From contig JADGDV010000004.1 of assembly GCA_016744695.1 (NCBI GenBank), forward strand, positions 124,001 through 188,000: DNA of 64,000 nt, in the 5' to 3' direction. The stretch comes from Hahellaceae bacterium (GTDB taxonomy: Bacteria > Pseudomonadota > Gammaproteobacteria > Pseudomonadales > Oleiphilaceae). The translations under genes were made by a program, and so were the position numbers. The notes beneath the pieces are model-generated. The model saw only the letters and a program-made list of their open reading frames with translations. It had not been told where the DNA came from and made no database searches. Position 1 is the stretch's first letter. The number at the start of each line of letters is the position of its first letter. Shown here one piece after another: positions 19,608 to 27,223 of this stretch.

Positions 19608-21419
19608 TTACTGATTATTTTCTGAAAGCACTGAACTGATCTCTTCTTTATTAAGAGCTATATTGTGCTCAGCCTCAATTTCTGCGCTACCTTCTTCTGA
19701 TTTAAAATAATTATGATTTGCTTGAATCAAGTTGTAGATAATATTATAAGTATAGTTGCTGTCATTCATTAGTGATATAGCCACCATCGACGGAATATGA
19801 CCTTCCCCAATAAGCACTTGCAAGCGCTCGTGTAACTGATTTACGCTTTTTTCCAAAGACAGTTTAAGCGTGTCAAGTGATAGTATTGAGGTACTTGAAT
19901 CTGTGCTGTTTCTGATGTTTTCTAGTCTGCGAATAGCCTTGGCAACGCGTATACGCAGCTGATTGTACTCATCGTTGATATATTTGTTTTCCGAAGCGAT
20001 ATACTGCTGCATATTTTTTTGGAGGTGTTTTGTTTCCTTCAAAGCAATCAATATTGATTGGTTAGCCTGTCGAATTCTACTCACCTGCCTAGCAGTATTA
20101 GCATCAACAGAAAGCACGTTGATATAGTCTAGAACAGCACCACTCAGGCTTTTTATCTCGCCCGTGTACACATTATCAATGTTGTAATCAATTGCTTTAT
20201 CATGCGCTTTTACTACCCGCTTCATCTTAGTGCCGGAAAGAATATCTTTTTTATCCAGCGACAAACCCAAAGCAATTACGTCAGTCGCTTTTCCATAAAT
20301 GCGAGCAGTCTCTTTGCGAAGTGCTTCAAGCGCCGTATCTTCAAACTCAAGCGAAGATTCATTTAGGTATTTAGGTTGTGCAAACTGCTCGGGGGCTACA
20401 CTAAACACTCTGGTCACGAGTCGAATGAGAGGGTTTATCAGTGGGATCATGATTACCACACCTGCGACATTAAACACAGTGTGAAAAACAGCCAGTTTTA
20501 ATGTGTAATTGTCATCAGCTAAACCAATAAGAGATGCAATACCATCCACTAGCCCCATAATAGGCCCCATTGCAAAGATAAACACGATACCAGCGCTAAC
20601 TTTAAATATAACGTCTGCCAGAGCCAAGCGCTTACCTTCAACATTTGCAGAAAGTGAACCAAGAATAGCGGTAATCGTTGTTCCAACATTGGCACCAATA
20701 GCCAACGCCAGTGCATTTTCATATGTCAGCTGCTGAACCGAAAGTGCAGTGATAATAAGAACCAGCGTTGCATGACTGGACTGCATAATAATCGTGGCAA
20801 CAATGCCTATTAGCGTAAATACAAGAATACCGGCCAAACCATCCATTGCGTATGATTTCAGATCAATACTGCCTTGAAATGCCTCAAAGCCTTCTTTCAT
20901 GTGGTGAATACCTAGAAAAAGAAAGCCAAGCCCAGCTAAAATATAACCAAAACCTTTCAATGATTTTGATTTCTGAAATATCAAAACAACACCAAAAACC
21001 AGCATTGGCATAGCATAAGCGGATATTTTCACCTTCAGACCAAATCCAGCGATTAGCCAAGCCCCGGTTGTGGTGCCTACGTTTGCACCAAAGACAATAC
21101 CAAGACCCTCGACTAAACCGATCATTCCAACACTTAGAAAAGATATTGTAATAACCGAAACTAGAGAACTGGACTGCATCACCGTCGCAGCAGTAAAGCC
21201 AAAGGTTAGGCTTTTCCACATTTTATTGGTGCTTTTCCTAAGTATTTTTTCAAGCGCGCCGCCAGTGAATGCTCTAAACCCTTCTTCAAGAGCCAGCATT
21301 CCAAATAAAAATATTGCTACACCGGCAGAAATCTCTTTAAAGTCAGGACTAACCCAGAAGCCATAAGTTAAAACGAACAAGACAGAAGGCAGGAGTACCT
21401 TTCGTAGATTATTTTTCAA
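19608..21419 (-). CDS. Na+/phosphate cotransporter family protein with PhoU-like C terminus (NptA type)
   Basis: 603 residues. The N-terminal membrane part (to about 330) contains two inverted Na_Pi_cotrans repeats, each with the hallmark Gln-Ser-Ser: VMQSSSLVSV and IMQSSHATLV, plus GANVGTT in both halves. The C-terminal region (about 350–560) is a helical PhoU-like domain. The family moves phosphate with sodium, a common choice in marine bacteria. It lies beside the PiT permease gene on the opposite strand; together they suggest flexible phosphate uptake or export. Confidence 0.9.
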   Translation of the reverse strand: MKNNLRKVLLPSVLFVLTYGFWVSPDFKEISAGVAIFLFGMLALEEGFRAFTGGALEKILRKSTNKMWKSLTFGFTAATVMQSSSLVSVITISFLSVGMIGLVEGLGIVFGANVGTTTGAWLIAGFGLKVKISAYAMPMLVFGVVLIFQKSKSLKGFGYILAGLGFLFLGIHHMKEGFEAFQGSIDLKSYAMDGLAGILVFTLIGIVATIIMQSSHATLVLIITALSVQQLTYENALALAIGANVGTTITAILGSLSANVEGKRLALADVIFKVSAGIVFIFAMGPIMGLVDGIASLIGLADDNYTLKLAVFHTVFNVAGVVIMIPLINPLIRLVTRVFSVAPEQFAQPKYLNESSLEFEDTALEALRKETARIYGKATDVIALGLSLDKKDILSGTKMKRVVKAHDKAIDYNIDNVYTGEIKSLSGAVLDYINVLSVDANTARQVSRIRQANQSILIALKETKHLQKNMQQYIASENKYINDEYNQLRIRVAKAIRRLENIRNSTDSSTSILSLDTLKLSLEKSVNQLHERLQVLIGEGHIPSMVAISLMNDSNYTYNIIYNLIQANHNYFKSEEGSAEIEAEHNIALNKEEISSVLSENNQ

Positions 21420-21627
21420 AAAAAAATTCCTATTTAATGTGAATATAATGCCAAAACTTATGTTGAAGCGCCGTGTAGGATAAAAAAATCGGTCCCGTCA
21501 ATTTTTTCACTGCTCTCAGCCGCTGAACTGATGAATATAACAGTGCAATATAATTACCTAAATCCCGAATAGACCTTCTATTATCAACTTGTAATCCTAA
21601 AGATTCATTGACCCGTGTTATAAATAA

Positions 21628-21807
21628 GTACAATTACCCAACCAAAAATATGCTGATGCCATCTTCGACAAACGCAATGAACTACAAGACATAAACCAAG
21701 CTATCAAGCATCACCAAGCAGCCAATAGTGATGATAAAATGGTATCCATAGACTCTCAGCTAAGTATAGAACAACAAAGCCAGACAGGATCAGTCATTAG
21801 TGCTTAG
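21628..21807 (+). pseudogene. Possible 3' remnant of an unknown gene
   Basis: An open frame of 59 codons without a start codon. It reads like the hydrophilic, Gln/Asp-rich tail of a larger protein (KYADAIFDKRNELQDINQ, then HHQAANSDDKM) and ends in a TAG inside the microsatellite. The frame is closed upstream by a TAA. The parent family is not recognised; it could equally be a chance frame. Confidence 0.25.
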
Positions 21808-21848
21808 TGCTTAGTGCTTAGTGCTTATGCTTATGCTTATGCTTATGC
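21797..21848. repeat. Compound microsatellite: 4x TTAGTGC then 4x TTATGC
   Basis: Four exact 7-base units TTAGTGC (21797–21824) are followed directly by four exact 6-base units TTATGC (21825–21848). The second unit is the first with one base lost, so slippage with a deletion explains the switch. It ends about 90 bp before the moaB start and could vary in copy number between strains. Confidence 0.9.
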
Positions 21849-21938
21849 TTGAAGAATTGATGCAAGTAAACTTGCCAGAACACAAGGTAATGATAAGATG
21901 TGCGGCTACTCATTCAATCGCCGAGAAAATTATTAGCT

Positions 21939-22499
21939 ATGAGTGCCGCCAAAGAATTCGTTTCACTTAATATTGCAGTACTAACCGTTTCAGATACTCG
22001 CAGCTATGAGAATGATACATCTGGACAAACACTCGTAGATGCACTGGAAGATACTGGGCATAAACTAATCGACCGCAACTTAATACCTGATGATATTTAT
22101 CAGATGCGTGCAGTCGTGTCTCAATGGATTGCAAACCCAGAGGTCCAGGCTGTTATTGTTACCGGCGGCACGGGATTTACCGACCGAGATAGTACCCCAG
22201 AAGCACTCACGCCTTTATTCGACAAAGAAGTAAAAGGCTTTGGCGAATTATTCCGACAAGTGTCTTATGATGAAATAGGCTCCTCCACGATACAATCGAG
22301 AGCCCTTGCTGGATTAGTTAACAAAACAGTTATTTTCTGCCTACCTGGCTCAACAGGCGCGTGTAGAACCGGCTGGAATAAAGTCATTAAGGAACAATTG
22401 GACAGCACTCACCGCCCATGCAACTTTGTTGGTTTGTTAATGGGTCAAAAACATAAACCGGTAGATGTCGTAAAACCTTATTGCGGCCCCCGCGGCTAA
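21939..22499 (+). CDS. moaB: Molybdenum cofactor biosynthesis protein MoaB/Mog family
   Basis: Adenylylates molybdopterin before metal insertion, or has a related role. 186 residues when started at ATG 21939 (MSAAKEFVSLNIAVLTVSDTR); a further upstream start adds a basic stretch not seen in the family. The MoCF signature VIVTGGTGFTDRDSTPEA and the LPGSTGACRTGWNKVI segment are clear. It opens moaB–moeA–moaD–moaE, which supplies cofactor to the nitrate reductases downstream. Confidence 0.93.
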   Translation: MSAAKEFVSLNIAVLTVSDTRSYENDTSGQTLVDALEDTGHKLIDRNLIPDDIYQMRAVVSQWIANPEVQAVIVTGGTGFTDRDSTPEALTPLFDKEVKGFGELFRQVSYDEIGSSTIQSRALAGLVNKTVIFCLPGSTGACRTGWNKVIKEQLDSTHRPCNFVGLLMGQKHKPVDVVKPYCGPRG

Positions 22500-22515
22500 C
22501 TAGGATAAAAAAATT

Positions 22516-23751
22516 ATGAGTTGTTGTGACCGAGGCCAACTTCGTTCAGTTGATGCCATGCTTGACGAACTATTAAATAAAGCCATCCCAGTGAAAGATA
22601 GCCTGCCGATTCTTGTCGTTGATGCATTAGGAAAAATACTAGCGGAAGACGTTATTTCCGGAATAGATGTCCCCCCCCATGACAACAGCGCAATGGATGG
22701 CTATGCCGTTAATTTAAATGACTGCCAAACTGATAGCGCAGTAACACTGCCCATTTCCCAAAGAATACCCGCAGGGTCAGTACCTCAAGCACTCCAACCT
22801 GGCACGGCAGCAAGAATTTTCACCGGTGCAACGATCCCCGAAAATGCGACAGCCGTCATCATGCAAGAAGACTGCTCAGAGCAAGATGGCCAGGTTACAT
22901 TACCTGCAGGCATAAAACTTGATCAAAATATTCGCCCACAAGGGCAAGACATTAAAACCAGTTCAACTATTTTACAAAAAGGGCATCACGTAAGAGCCCA
23001 AGATATGGGTTTGATGGCGTCCATAGGCATCGCTGAAGTTAAAGCTTACCGTCCTTTAAAAGTTGCGATTCTTTCTACCGGTGATGAATTAATAGAGCCT
23101 GGTCAGAGCATCAGCGAAGGGCAAATATTCAATTCAAATCGCTACACTTTACAGGGCTTTTTAAAGGGCCTTGGGTTTGAAATTCTAGACCTTGGCATTG
23201 TTGAAGACACTTTAGATGCAACCCTCAAAGCGCTAACCAATGCAGCAGAATCTGCCGACGTCATTATCACCAGTGGTGGTGTGTCCGTAGGTGAAGAAGA
23301 CCATGTTAAAGCCGCCATTGACCAACTAGGTGAACTCAACCTGTGGAAATTAGCGATTAAACCCGGTAAACCTTTTGCCTACGGAAAAGTAGCCAACACC
23401 CCTATCATGGGCTTACCGGGTAACCCCGGCGCAGTATTTGTAACCTTCTGCATTCTTGCTCGCCCTTTCCTTTTGAAAAGTCAGGGCGCTGCGAGTGTTA
23501 AAGCTCACTCGTTTAAGCTTCCTATAGGCTTTAGCCTGAAAAAACCAGGTAAGCGACGAGAGTATTTACGCACCCGAATTAACTATGAAAATGGTGAAGC
23601 CTTTATTGAGAATCACCCAAACCAAAGCTCTGGTGTATTAAGCTCAGCATCCTGGGCTGACGGGCTTGCGATCATTACTGAAAATACAGCCCCTCAAAAA
23701 GGTGAGCTAGTGGAATTCAGTCCTTTCTCCGAGCTTTTTGGCAACAGTTAA
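22516..23751 (+). CDS. moeA: Molybdopterin molybdenumtransferase
   Basis: Inserts molybdate into adenylylated molybdopterin. 411 residues with the MoeA order: N-terminal domain with DVPPHDNSAMDGYAV, the beta domain with RIFTGATIPENATAVIMQED, the MoCF-type domain with LSTGDELIEPGQ and ITSGGVSVGEEDHV, and GLPGNPGAVFVTF before the C-terminal domain. It follows moaB by 16 bp and is followed by moaD after 15 bp. Confidence 0.96.
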   Translation: MSCCDRGQLRSVDAMLDELLNKAIPVKDSLPILVVDALGKILAEDVISGIDVPPHDNSAMDGYAVNLNDCQTDSAVTLPISQRIPAGSVPQALQPGTAARIFTGATIPENATAVIMQEDCSEQDGQVTLPAGIKLDQNIRPQGQDIKTSSTILQKGHHVRAQDMGLMASIGIAEVKAYRPLKVAILSTGDELIEPGQSISEGQIFNSNRYTLQGFLKGLGFEILDLGIVEDTLDATLKALTNAAESADVIITSGGVSVGEEDHVKAAIDQLGELNLWKLAIKPGKPFAYGKVANTPIMGLPGNPGAVFVTFCILARPFLLKSQGAASVKAHSFKLPIGFSLKKPGKRREYLRTRINYENGEAFIENHPNQSSGVLSSASWADGLAIITENTAPQKGELVEFSPFSELFGNS

Positions 23752-23766
23752 TATTGGAAAAAAATC

Positions 23767-24015
23767 ATGAAAATACTTTTCTTTGCCAGCTTGAGAGAGC
23801 GCCTGCAGTGTGATCAAGAAACATTCAATGATATCACTGGCATAAGCACTGCCCAGGATGTTGTTGACCGCCTTAGTGAGCGCGGAGCGCCCTGGGACAC
23901 AGCACTAGAAAACGGAAAAATCCTCGTTTCCATCAACCAAGAGATGGCTAGTCTAAATAGCGCAGTAAACGCTGATGACGAGATCGCTTTCTTTCCCCCG
24001 GTTACTGGAGGTTAG
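23767..24015 (+). CDS. moaD: Molybdopterin synthase sulfur carrier subunit
   Basis: A small ubiquitin-like protein of 82 residues. It carries a C-terminal thiocarboxylate and donates sulfur to precursor Z within molybdopterin synthase. The chain ends in FFPPVTGG; the terminal Gly-Gly is the thiocarboxylation site. The stop codon lies 4 bases before the moaE start, so the two subunits are translationally coupled. Confidence 0.94.
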   Translation: MKILFFASLRERLQCDQETFNDITGISTAQDVVDRLSERGAPWDTALENGKILVSINQEMASLNSAVNADDEIAFFPPVTGG

Positions 24016-24019
24016 GGCG

Positions 24020-24469
24020 ATGATTAGCATTCAAGAAGCTGACTTTAATGTACAAGATGAAATGGACGCCTTCAGAACAGACTGTCCAAACATTGGTGCT
24101 ATTTGTTGCTTTACAGGCTTAGTCAGAGAGTTTGGTGATCGAAGCGACCTAACAGGCATGTTTCTTGAGCATTACCCAGGCATGACAGAGAAAGCCCTGC
24201 AAAGTATTATCGACCAAGCTCATGAACGCTGGCCAATCAATCAAGTACGGGTTATTCATCGAGTAGGTGAGCTTAAAATGAGTGATCAAATCGTCTTTGT
24301 AGGTGTCAGCAGCGCCCACAGAGAAGCATCATTTTCAGCCTGTGAATTTATTATGGATTACCTGAAAGTAGACGCCCCTTTTTGGAAAAAAGAACTCACA
24401 AGCTCTAGTTCAGATTGGGTTGAAGAAAAAGGCACCGATCAAAAACGGGCTGAACGCTGGAAGAAGTAG
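24020..24469 (+). CDS. moaE: Molybdopterin synthase catalytic subunit
   Basis: Converts cyclic pyranopterin monophosphate to molybdopterin with sulfur from MoaD. 149 residues from ATG 24020, which has GGAGGTTAGGGC directly upstream. Family markers are ICCFTGLVREF, LEHYPGMTEKAL, VIHRVGELKMSD and the active-site lysine region FIMDYLKVDAPFWKKE. moaA and moaC, needed earlier in the pathway, are not in this window. Confidence 0.95.
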   Translation: MISIQEADFNVQDEMDAFRTDCPNIGAICCFTGLVREFGDRSDLTGMFLEHYPGMTEKALQSIIDQAHERWPINQVRVIHRVGELKMSDQIVFVGVSSAHREASFSACEFIMDYLKVDAPFWKKELTSSSSDWVEEKGTDQKRAERWKK

Positions 24470-24490
24470 GTCTCTTCTATGCGCCACCCC

Positions 24491-24620
24491 GTAGCCGTGA
24501 TGCAGTGAAGAGCGGAATCAAGGGGGTTATCAAGCAAACATTTAAGCTTTAAATATAGATGATAAGTGTTTCTAACTTCATCGAATAAACCCTGATTCCG
24601 TTTTACTCCATCAAGGCTAC
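24491..24620. repeat. REP-like inverted pair, family 1
   Basis: A unit beginning GTAGCCGTGATGCAGTGAAG at 24491–24525 is mirrored at 24590–24620 by a unit ending CATCAAGGCTAC; both contain the core GGAATCA or its complement TGATTCC. A third unit is at 25877–25909. This resembles the widespread gammaproteobacterial REP type with GTAGCC and GGAAT cores. It sits in the gap after moaE, and the pair could fold as a long cruciform or mRNA hairpin. Confidence 0.65.
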
Positions 24621-24755
24621 ATTAGAGTTGTGCAAGCAGGTAAAGCAAAAATAACGACTAAGGTTTGAATAATAGGTCTGGTGACAAAGTCACGGTGCAT
24701 CATCCACTAAGCGCATATAGTGTTTTTTCAAATGATGATTTACCGGAGAAAAATA

Positions 24756-25190
24756 ATGCGAAAATTACTTTCTGCCTTAGCACTGGGCACGATGATGATA
24801 ACAAGTACGCTAGCGAACGCCTCTACATCTAATTTAATGACAATACTCACCTCACCAGAACCACAAACTCAACTGATGACAATGGTTTTGTCAATGCAGT
24901 CTCTTAAGCAAGGCGTAGCCGTAAATATTTTATTGTGTGGACCAGCAGGCGACTTAGCCCTTAAAGCTGCACCAGAGACGGCAACTGCGCCCCAGAAGCC
25001 CAAAGGCATGAGCCCGCAAGGATTGATGAAGAAAATTATGGCCGCAGGTGGAAAAGTAGAAGTCTGTGCTATCTACTTACCGAATAAAGGCGTGTCAGTT
25101 GACGCATTGCTTGACGGTATAACAAGCGCTAAACCACCGGCTATGGCTAAAGCTTTGCTTGACGAAGATACACGCCTTATGTCGTTCTAA
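24756..25190 (+). CDS. Exported DsrE-like protein
   Basis: 144 residues from ATG 24756, preceded by CCGGAG. A signal peptide (MRKLLSALALGTMMITSTLANAS) directs it to the periplasm. The rest resembles a DsrE/DsrF/TusD fold: LMTMVLSMQSLKQGVAVNILLCGPAGDLAL, then KKIMAAGGKVEVCAIYLP with a second cysteine. DsrE-type proteins bind or relay sulfur on cysteines, mostly in the cytoplasm; an exported form is less usual. It is followed after 17 bp by an exported rhodanese, suggesting a periplasmic sulfur-handling pair. Confidence 0.7.
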   Translation: MRKLLSALALGTMMITSTLANASTSNLMTILTSPEPQTQLMTMVLSMQSLKQGVAVNILLCGPAGDLALKAAPETATAPQKPKGMSPQGLMKKIMAAGGKVEVCAIYLPNKGVSVDALLDGITSAKPPAMAKALLDEDTRLMSF

Positions 25191-25207
25191 GCTAAAGGAG
25201 AATTGCA

Positions 25208-25798
25208 ATGAAGAAGCTGACTTATATCACTACGTTATTACTAATCTTGGTTTCATCAGCTATCAGTGCTGCCAGCAAGCCTTCAAACCCCGCTAAGCAA
25301 ACTGCCTGGGATTTATATCTCACAGCTACCGAAGCAGCCGAGATGGTAACAAAGGATGGCAGCGGTATTTTATTTGTCGATGTTCGTGAACCTGTAGAAA
25401 TTATGTTCACTGGGTACACAGACATGATTGACGTTAACGTTCCATACCTTCTAGTCAACGCAGCCAAGTGGCACTCAACAAAGCCCGTATTAGCAATGGA
25501 AAAAAACCCTGATTTTGCAAGCGGGGTGGCGCGTGCGCTAGCCAACAAAGGCTTAGATAAAACGGCACCCATTATTCTAATGTGCCGATCAGGAGGCACT
25601 CGTGGTGCGCCCTCGGCTAAAGCACTCGAGGGCATGGGCTTTAAAAAAGTTTATGTAGTGACGGACGGCTTTGAAGGCAGCTCTTCTAAAGACAATCCAG
25701 ACAACCCATGGAGAACAGTGAATGGCTGGAAGAATTCTGGTCTTCCTTGGAGTTATAAGCTAAACCCTAACAAAATATATTTACGGCACTCAGAGTAA
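25208..25798 (+). CDS. Exported single-domain rhodanese
   Basis: 196 residues with an N-terminal signal peptide (MKKLTYITTLLLILVSSAIS). One rhodanese domain carries the DVREPVE entry motif and active-site loop CRSGGTR with Cys126. Rhodaneses transfer sulfane sulfur to thiophilic acceptors. The long insert between about 65 and 120 (WHSTKPVLAMEKNPDFASGV) is typical of periplasmic versions. It pairs with the exported DsrE-like protein. The physiological donor and acceptor cannot be told from sequence. Confidence 0.82.
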   Translation: MKKLTYITTLLLILVSSAISAASKPSNPAKQTAWDLYLTATEAAEMVTKDGSGILFVDVREPVEIMFTGYTDMIDVNVPYLLVNAAKWHSTKPVLAMEKNPDFASGVARALANKGLDKTAPIILMCRSGGTRGAPSAKALEGMGFKKVYVVTDGFEGSSSKDNPDNPWRTVNGWKNSGLPWSYKLNPNKIYLRHSE

Positions 25799-25876
25799 AT
25801 AGCATTAAGTAGTCTTGATGAAAAGAGGTTCGACGGAAAGAAACCAAACACTTTTTTCGTTATGGTTTCTGGGGTG

Positions 25877-25909
25877 CCCCTGATTCCGCGGTGCTTCATC
25901 AAGGCTACG
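25877..25909. repeat. REP-like unit, family 1 (third copy)
   Basis: CCCCTGATTCCG followed by CTTCATCAAGGCTACG, the same pattern as 24590–24620. It lies between the convergent ends of the rhodanese gene and mobA, one base before the mobA stop codon. Confidence 0.6.
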
Positions 25910-25910
25910 C

Positions 25911-26507
25911 TTAAACCTGCCCGATCAACTGTTCCATTTCTTCCGGTGAGTTTACATTTAAAAAACCTTCAGGCTGATCTGAAAAGTCACAGCAAACCAA
26001 ATTATTTTGCTTTAACCACTTCATCATCCGGCGTTCCCCCGACTTAAGATAGTCATCAATACTTTTTGCCAGAGAGACAGGAATAAGCAGGTGTAATGGA
26101 TGAAGACGATCGCCATCATCCACAGCAATCGTTGCGCCGGGGTTATCTTCAAGGCACGCTAACATTTTATCAGCAAAATCCTCTGACAACGCTGGCGTGT
26201 CACAGGGTGACACCAACAAATAATCAGCATCAGATGCCTGCAGCAAAGCGCGCAAGCCTGCCAGTGGGCCATTAAACTCACCATCACCATCGCCTACAAT
26301 CTTATCTGCAAGATGCTGATAGCGCTCACCATTACGATTACAATTAACAATCAGTGTTTTGGTATATGGCCGAAGGCGAGCCGCTATATGCTCCGCAAAC
26401 TCAACGCCCTGCCAATGAAGCAAGCCTTTATCTACACCTTCTAACCGAGAGCCTAATCCGCCCGCTATAATACCGGCATCAATACGTAAGTTACTCGCGT
26501 TCATCAT
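25911..26507 (-). CDS. mobA: Molybdenum cofactor guanylyltransferase
   Basis: Attaches GMP to Mo-molybdopterin to form the guanine dinucleotide cofactors required by NarG and NasA. 198 residues with the nucleotidyltransferase motif AGGLGSRLEGVDKGLLHWQG, SPCDTPALS and the C-terminal FLNVNSPEE. It starts 8 bp after narL and appears to be the third gene of a narX–narL–mobA unit, tying cofactor supply to nitrate sensing. Confidence 0.94.
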   Translation of the reverse strand: MMNASNLRIDAGIIAGGLGSRLEGVDKGLLHWQGVEFAEHIAARLRPYTKTLIVNCNRNGERYQHLADKIVGDGDGEFNGPLAGLRALLQASDADYLLVSPCDTPALSEDFADKMLACLEDNPGATIAVDDGDRLHPLHLLIPVSLAKSIDDYLKSGERRMMKWLKQNNLVCCDFSDQPEGFLNVNSPEEMEQLIGQV

Positions 26508-26515
26508 TAGCCATA

Positions 26516-27169
26516 TTAATTAAGATTATTTTCCATCGCCCAAATTGCCGCCTCTACCCTAGAGCGCATCTTGAGTTTCTTCAACAAGTTTTTTACATGA
26601 ACTTTAACCGTACCTTCTGCTATATCCAGCTTGGTCGCAATCATTTTATTACTCATGCCTGCGGCAACTTGCTTGAGTATCTGTCGCTCTCGCTGCGTGA
26701 GCCCATCCACTGAGCGATCACTGCCCTCTTTTCGGTTGCCAATTTCAGAGGCCAATACCGCTGCCAGCTTATCGCTGATAGCCATTGTTCCTGTGGCAGC
26801 CTGTCGGATGTACGACACTAACTCTTCTGGCTCTGTTTCTTTTAAAACATAACCATCGGCTCCCGCTTTTAGGGCTGCAATAACATCTTCATGGCTATCA
26901 GACACGCTGAATATCACTACCCGAGAGTAAATATCTTTATCTCGCAATGCCTTAAGGGTTTGAATGCCATCCATCCCTTTCATGTTTAAATCGAGCAAGA
27001 TAAGATCAGGCTCTAGATTCTCTGCTATTTCAAGCGCCTCTTGCCCAGAACTTGCTTCGCCAATAGCGTCTAACCCTGCCTCTAGCTGCAAAAGTTCTTT
27101 AACGCCTCGACGCAACATGGGGTGATCATCAACGATTAAAATATTTAACTGTTCGCCATCACTTGTCAT
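26516..27169 (-). CDS. narL: NarL-family response regulator, copy 1
   Basis: 217 residues: receiver domain (about 8–125) with phosphoacceptor in LILLDLNMKGMDG and the conserved KETEPEEL near its end, then a LuxR/GerE helix-turn-helix (LTQRERQILKQVAAGMSNKM, EGTVKVHVKNLLKKL). Such regulators bind TACYYMT heptamers when phosphorylated by NarX. It lies 54 bp after the kinase gene. A second NarX–NarL pair about 10 kb away has the same architecture. Confidence 0.92.
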   Translation of the reverse strand: MTSDGEQLNILIVDDHPMLRRGVKELLQLEAGLDAIGEASSGQEALEIAENLEPDLILLDLNMKGMDGIQTLKALRDKDIYSRVVIFSVSDSHEDVIAALKAGADGYVLKETEPEELVSYIRQAATGTMAISDKLAAVLASEIGNRKEGSDRSVDGLTQRERQILKQVAAGMSNKMIATKLDIAEGTVKVHVKNLLKKLKMRSRVEAAIWAMENNLN

Positions 27170-27223
27170 GATTAATTATCTCACCACTGTTAATTCAATT
27201 ATATTTATTAATAACATTCATTC

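Larger units (their letters stand above)
21420..21938. other. Intergenic region before moaB with repeats and a possible gene remnant
   Basis: 519 bases. From left to right it holds the inverted 12-mer GCGCCGTGTAGG (21468–21479), a C-terminus-like open frame (21628–21807) and a two-unit microsatellite (21797–21848). No clear promoter for moaB was found. The minus-strand open frame at 21430–21633 has no family resemblance. Confidence 0.5.

Noticed and set aside
21430..21633. Minus-strand open frame of 67 codons upstream of the Na+/Pi transporter gene
   Set aside because: No family resemblance, no convincing ribosome site, and it covers the likely promoter region and an inverted repeat.
21797..21848. 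Tandem repeats as a possible CRISPR array
   Set aside because: Units are 6–7 bases with no spacers, and there are no cas genes; it is a microsatellite.
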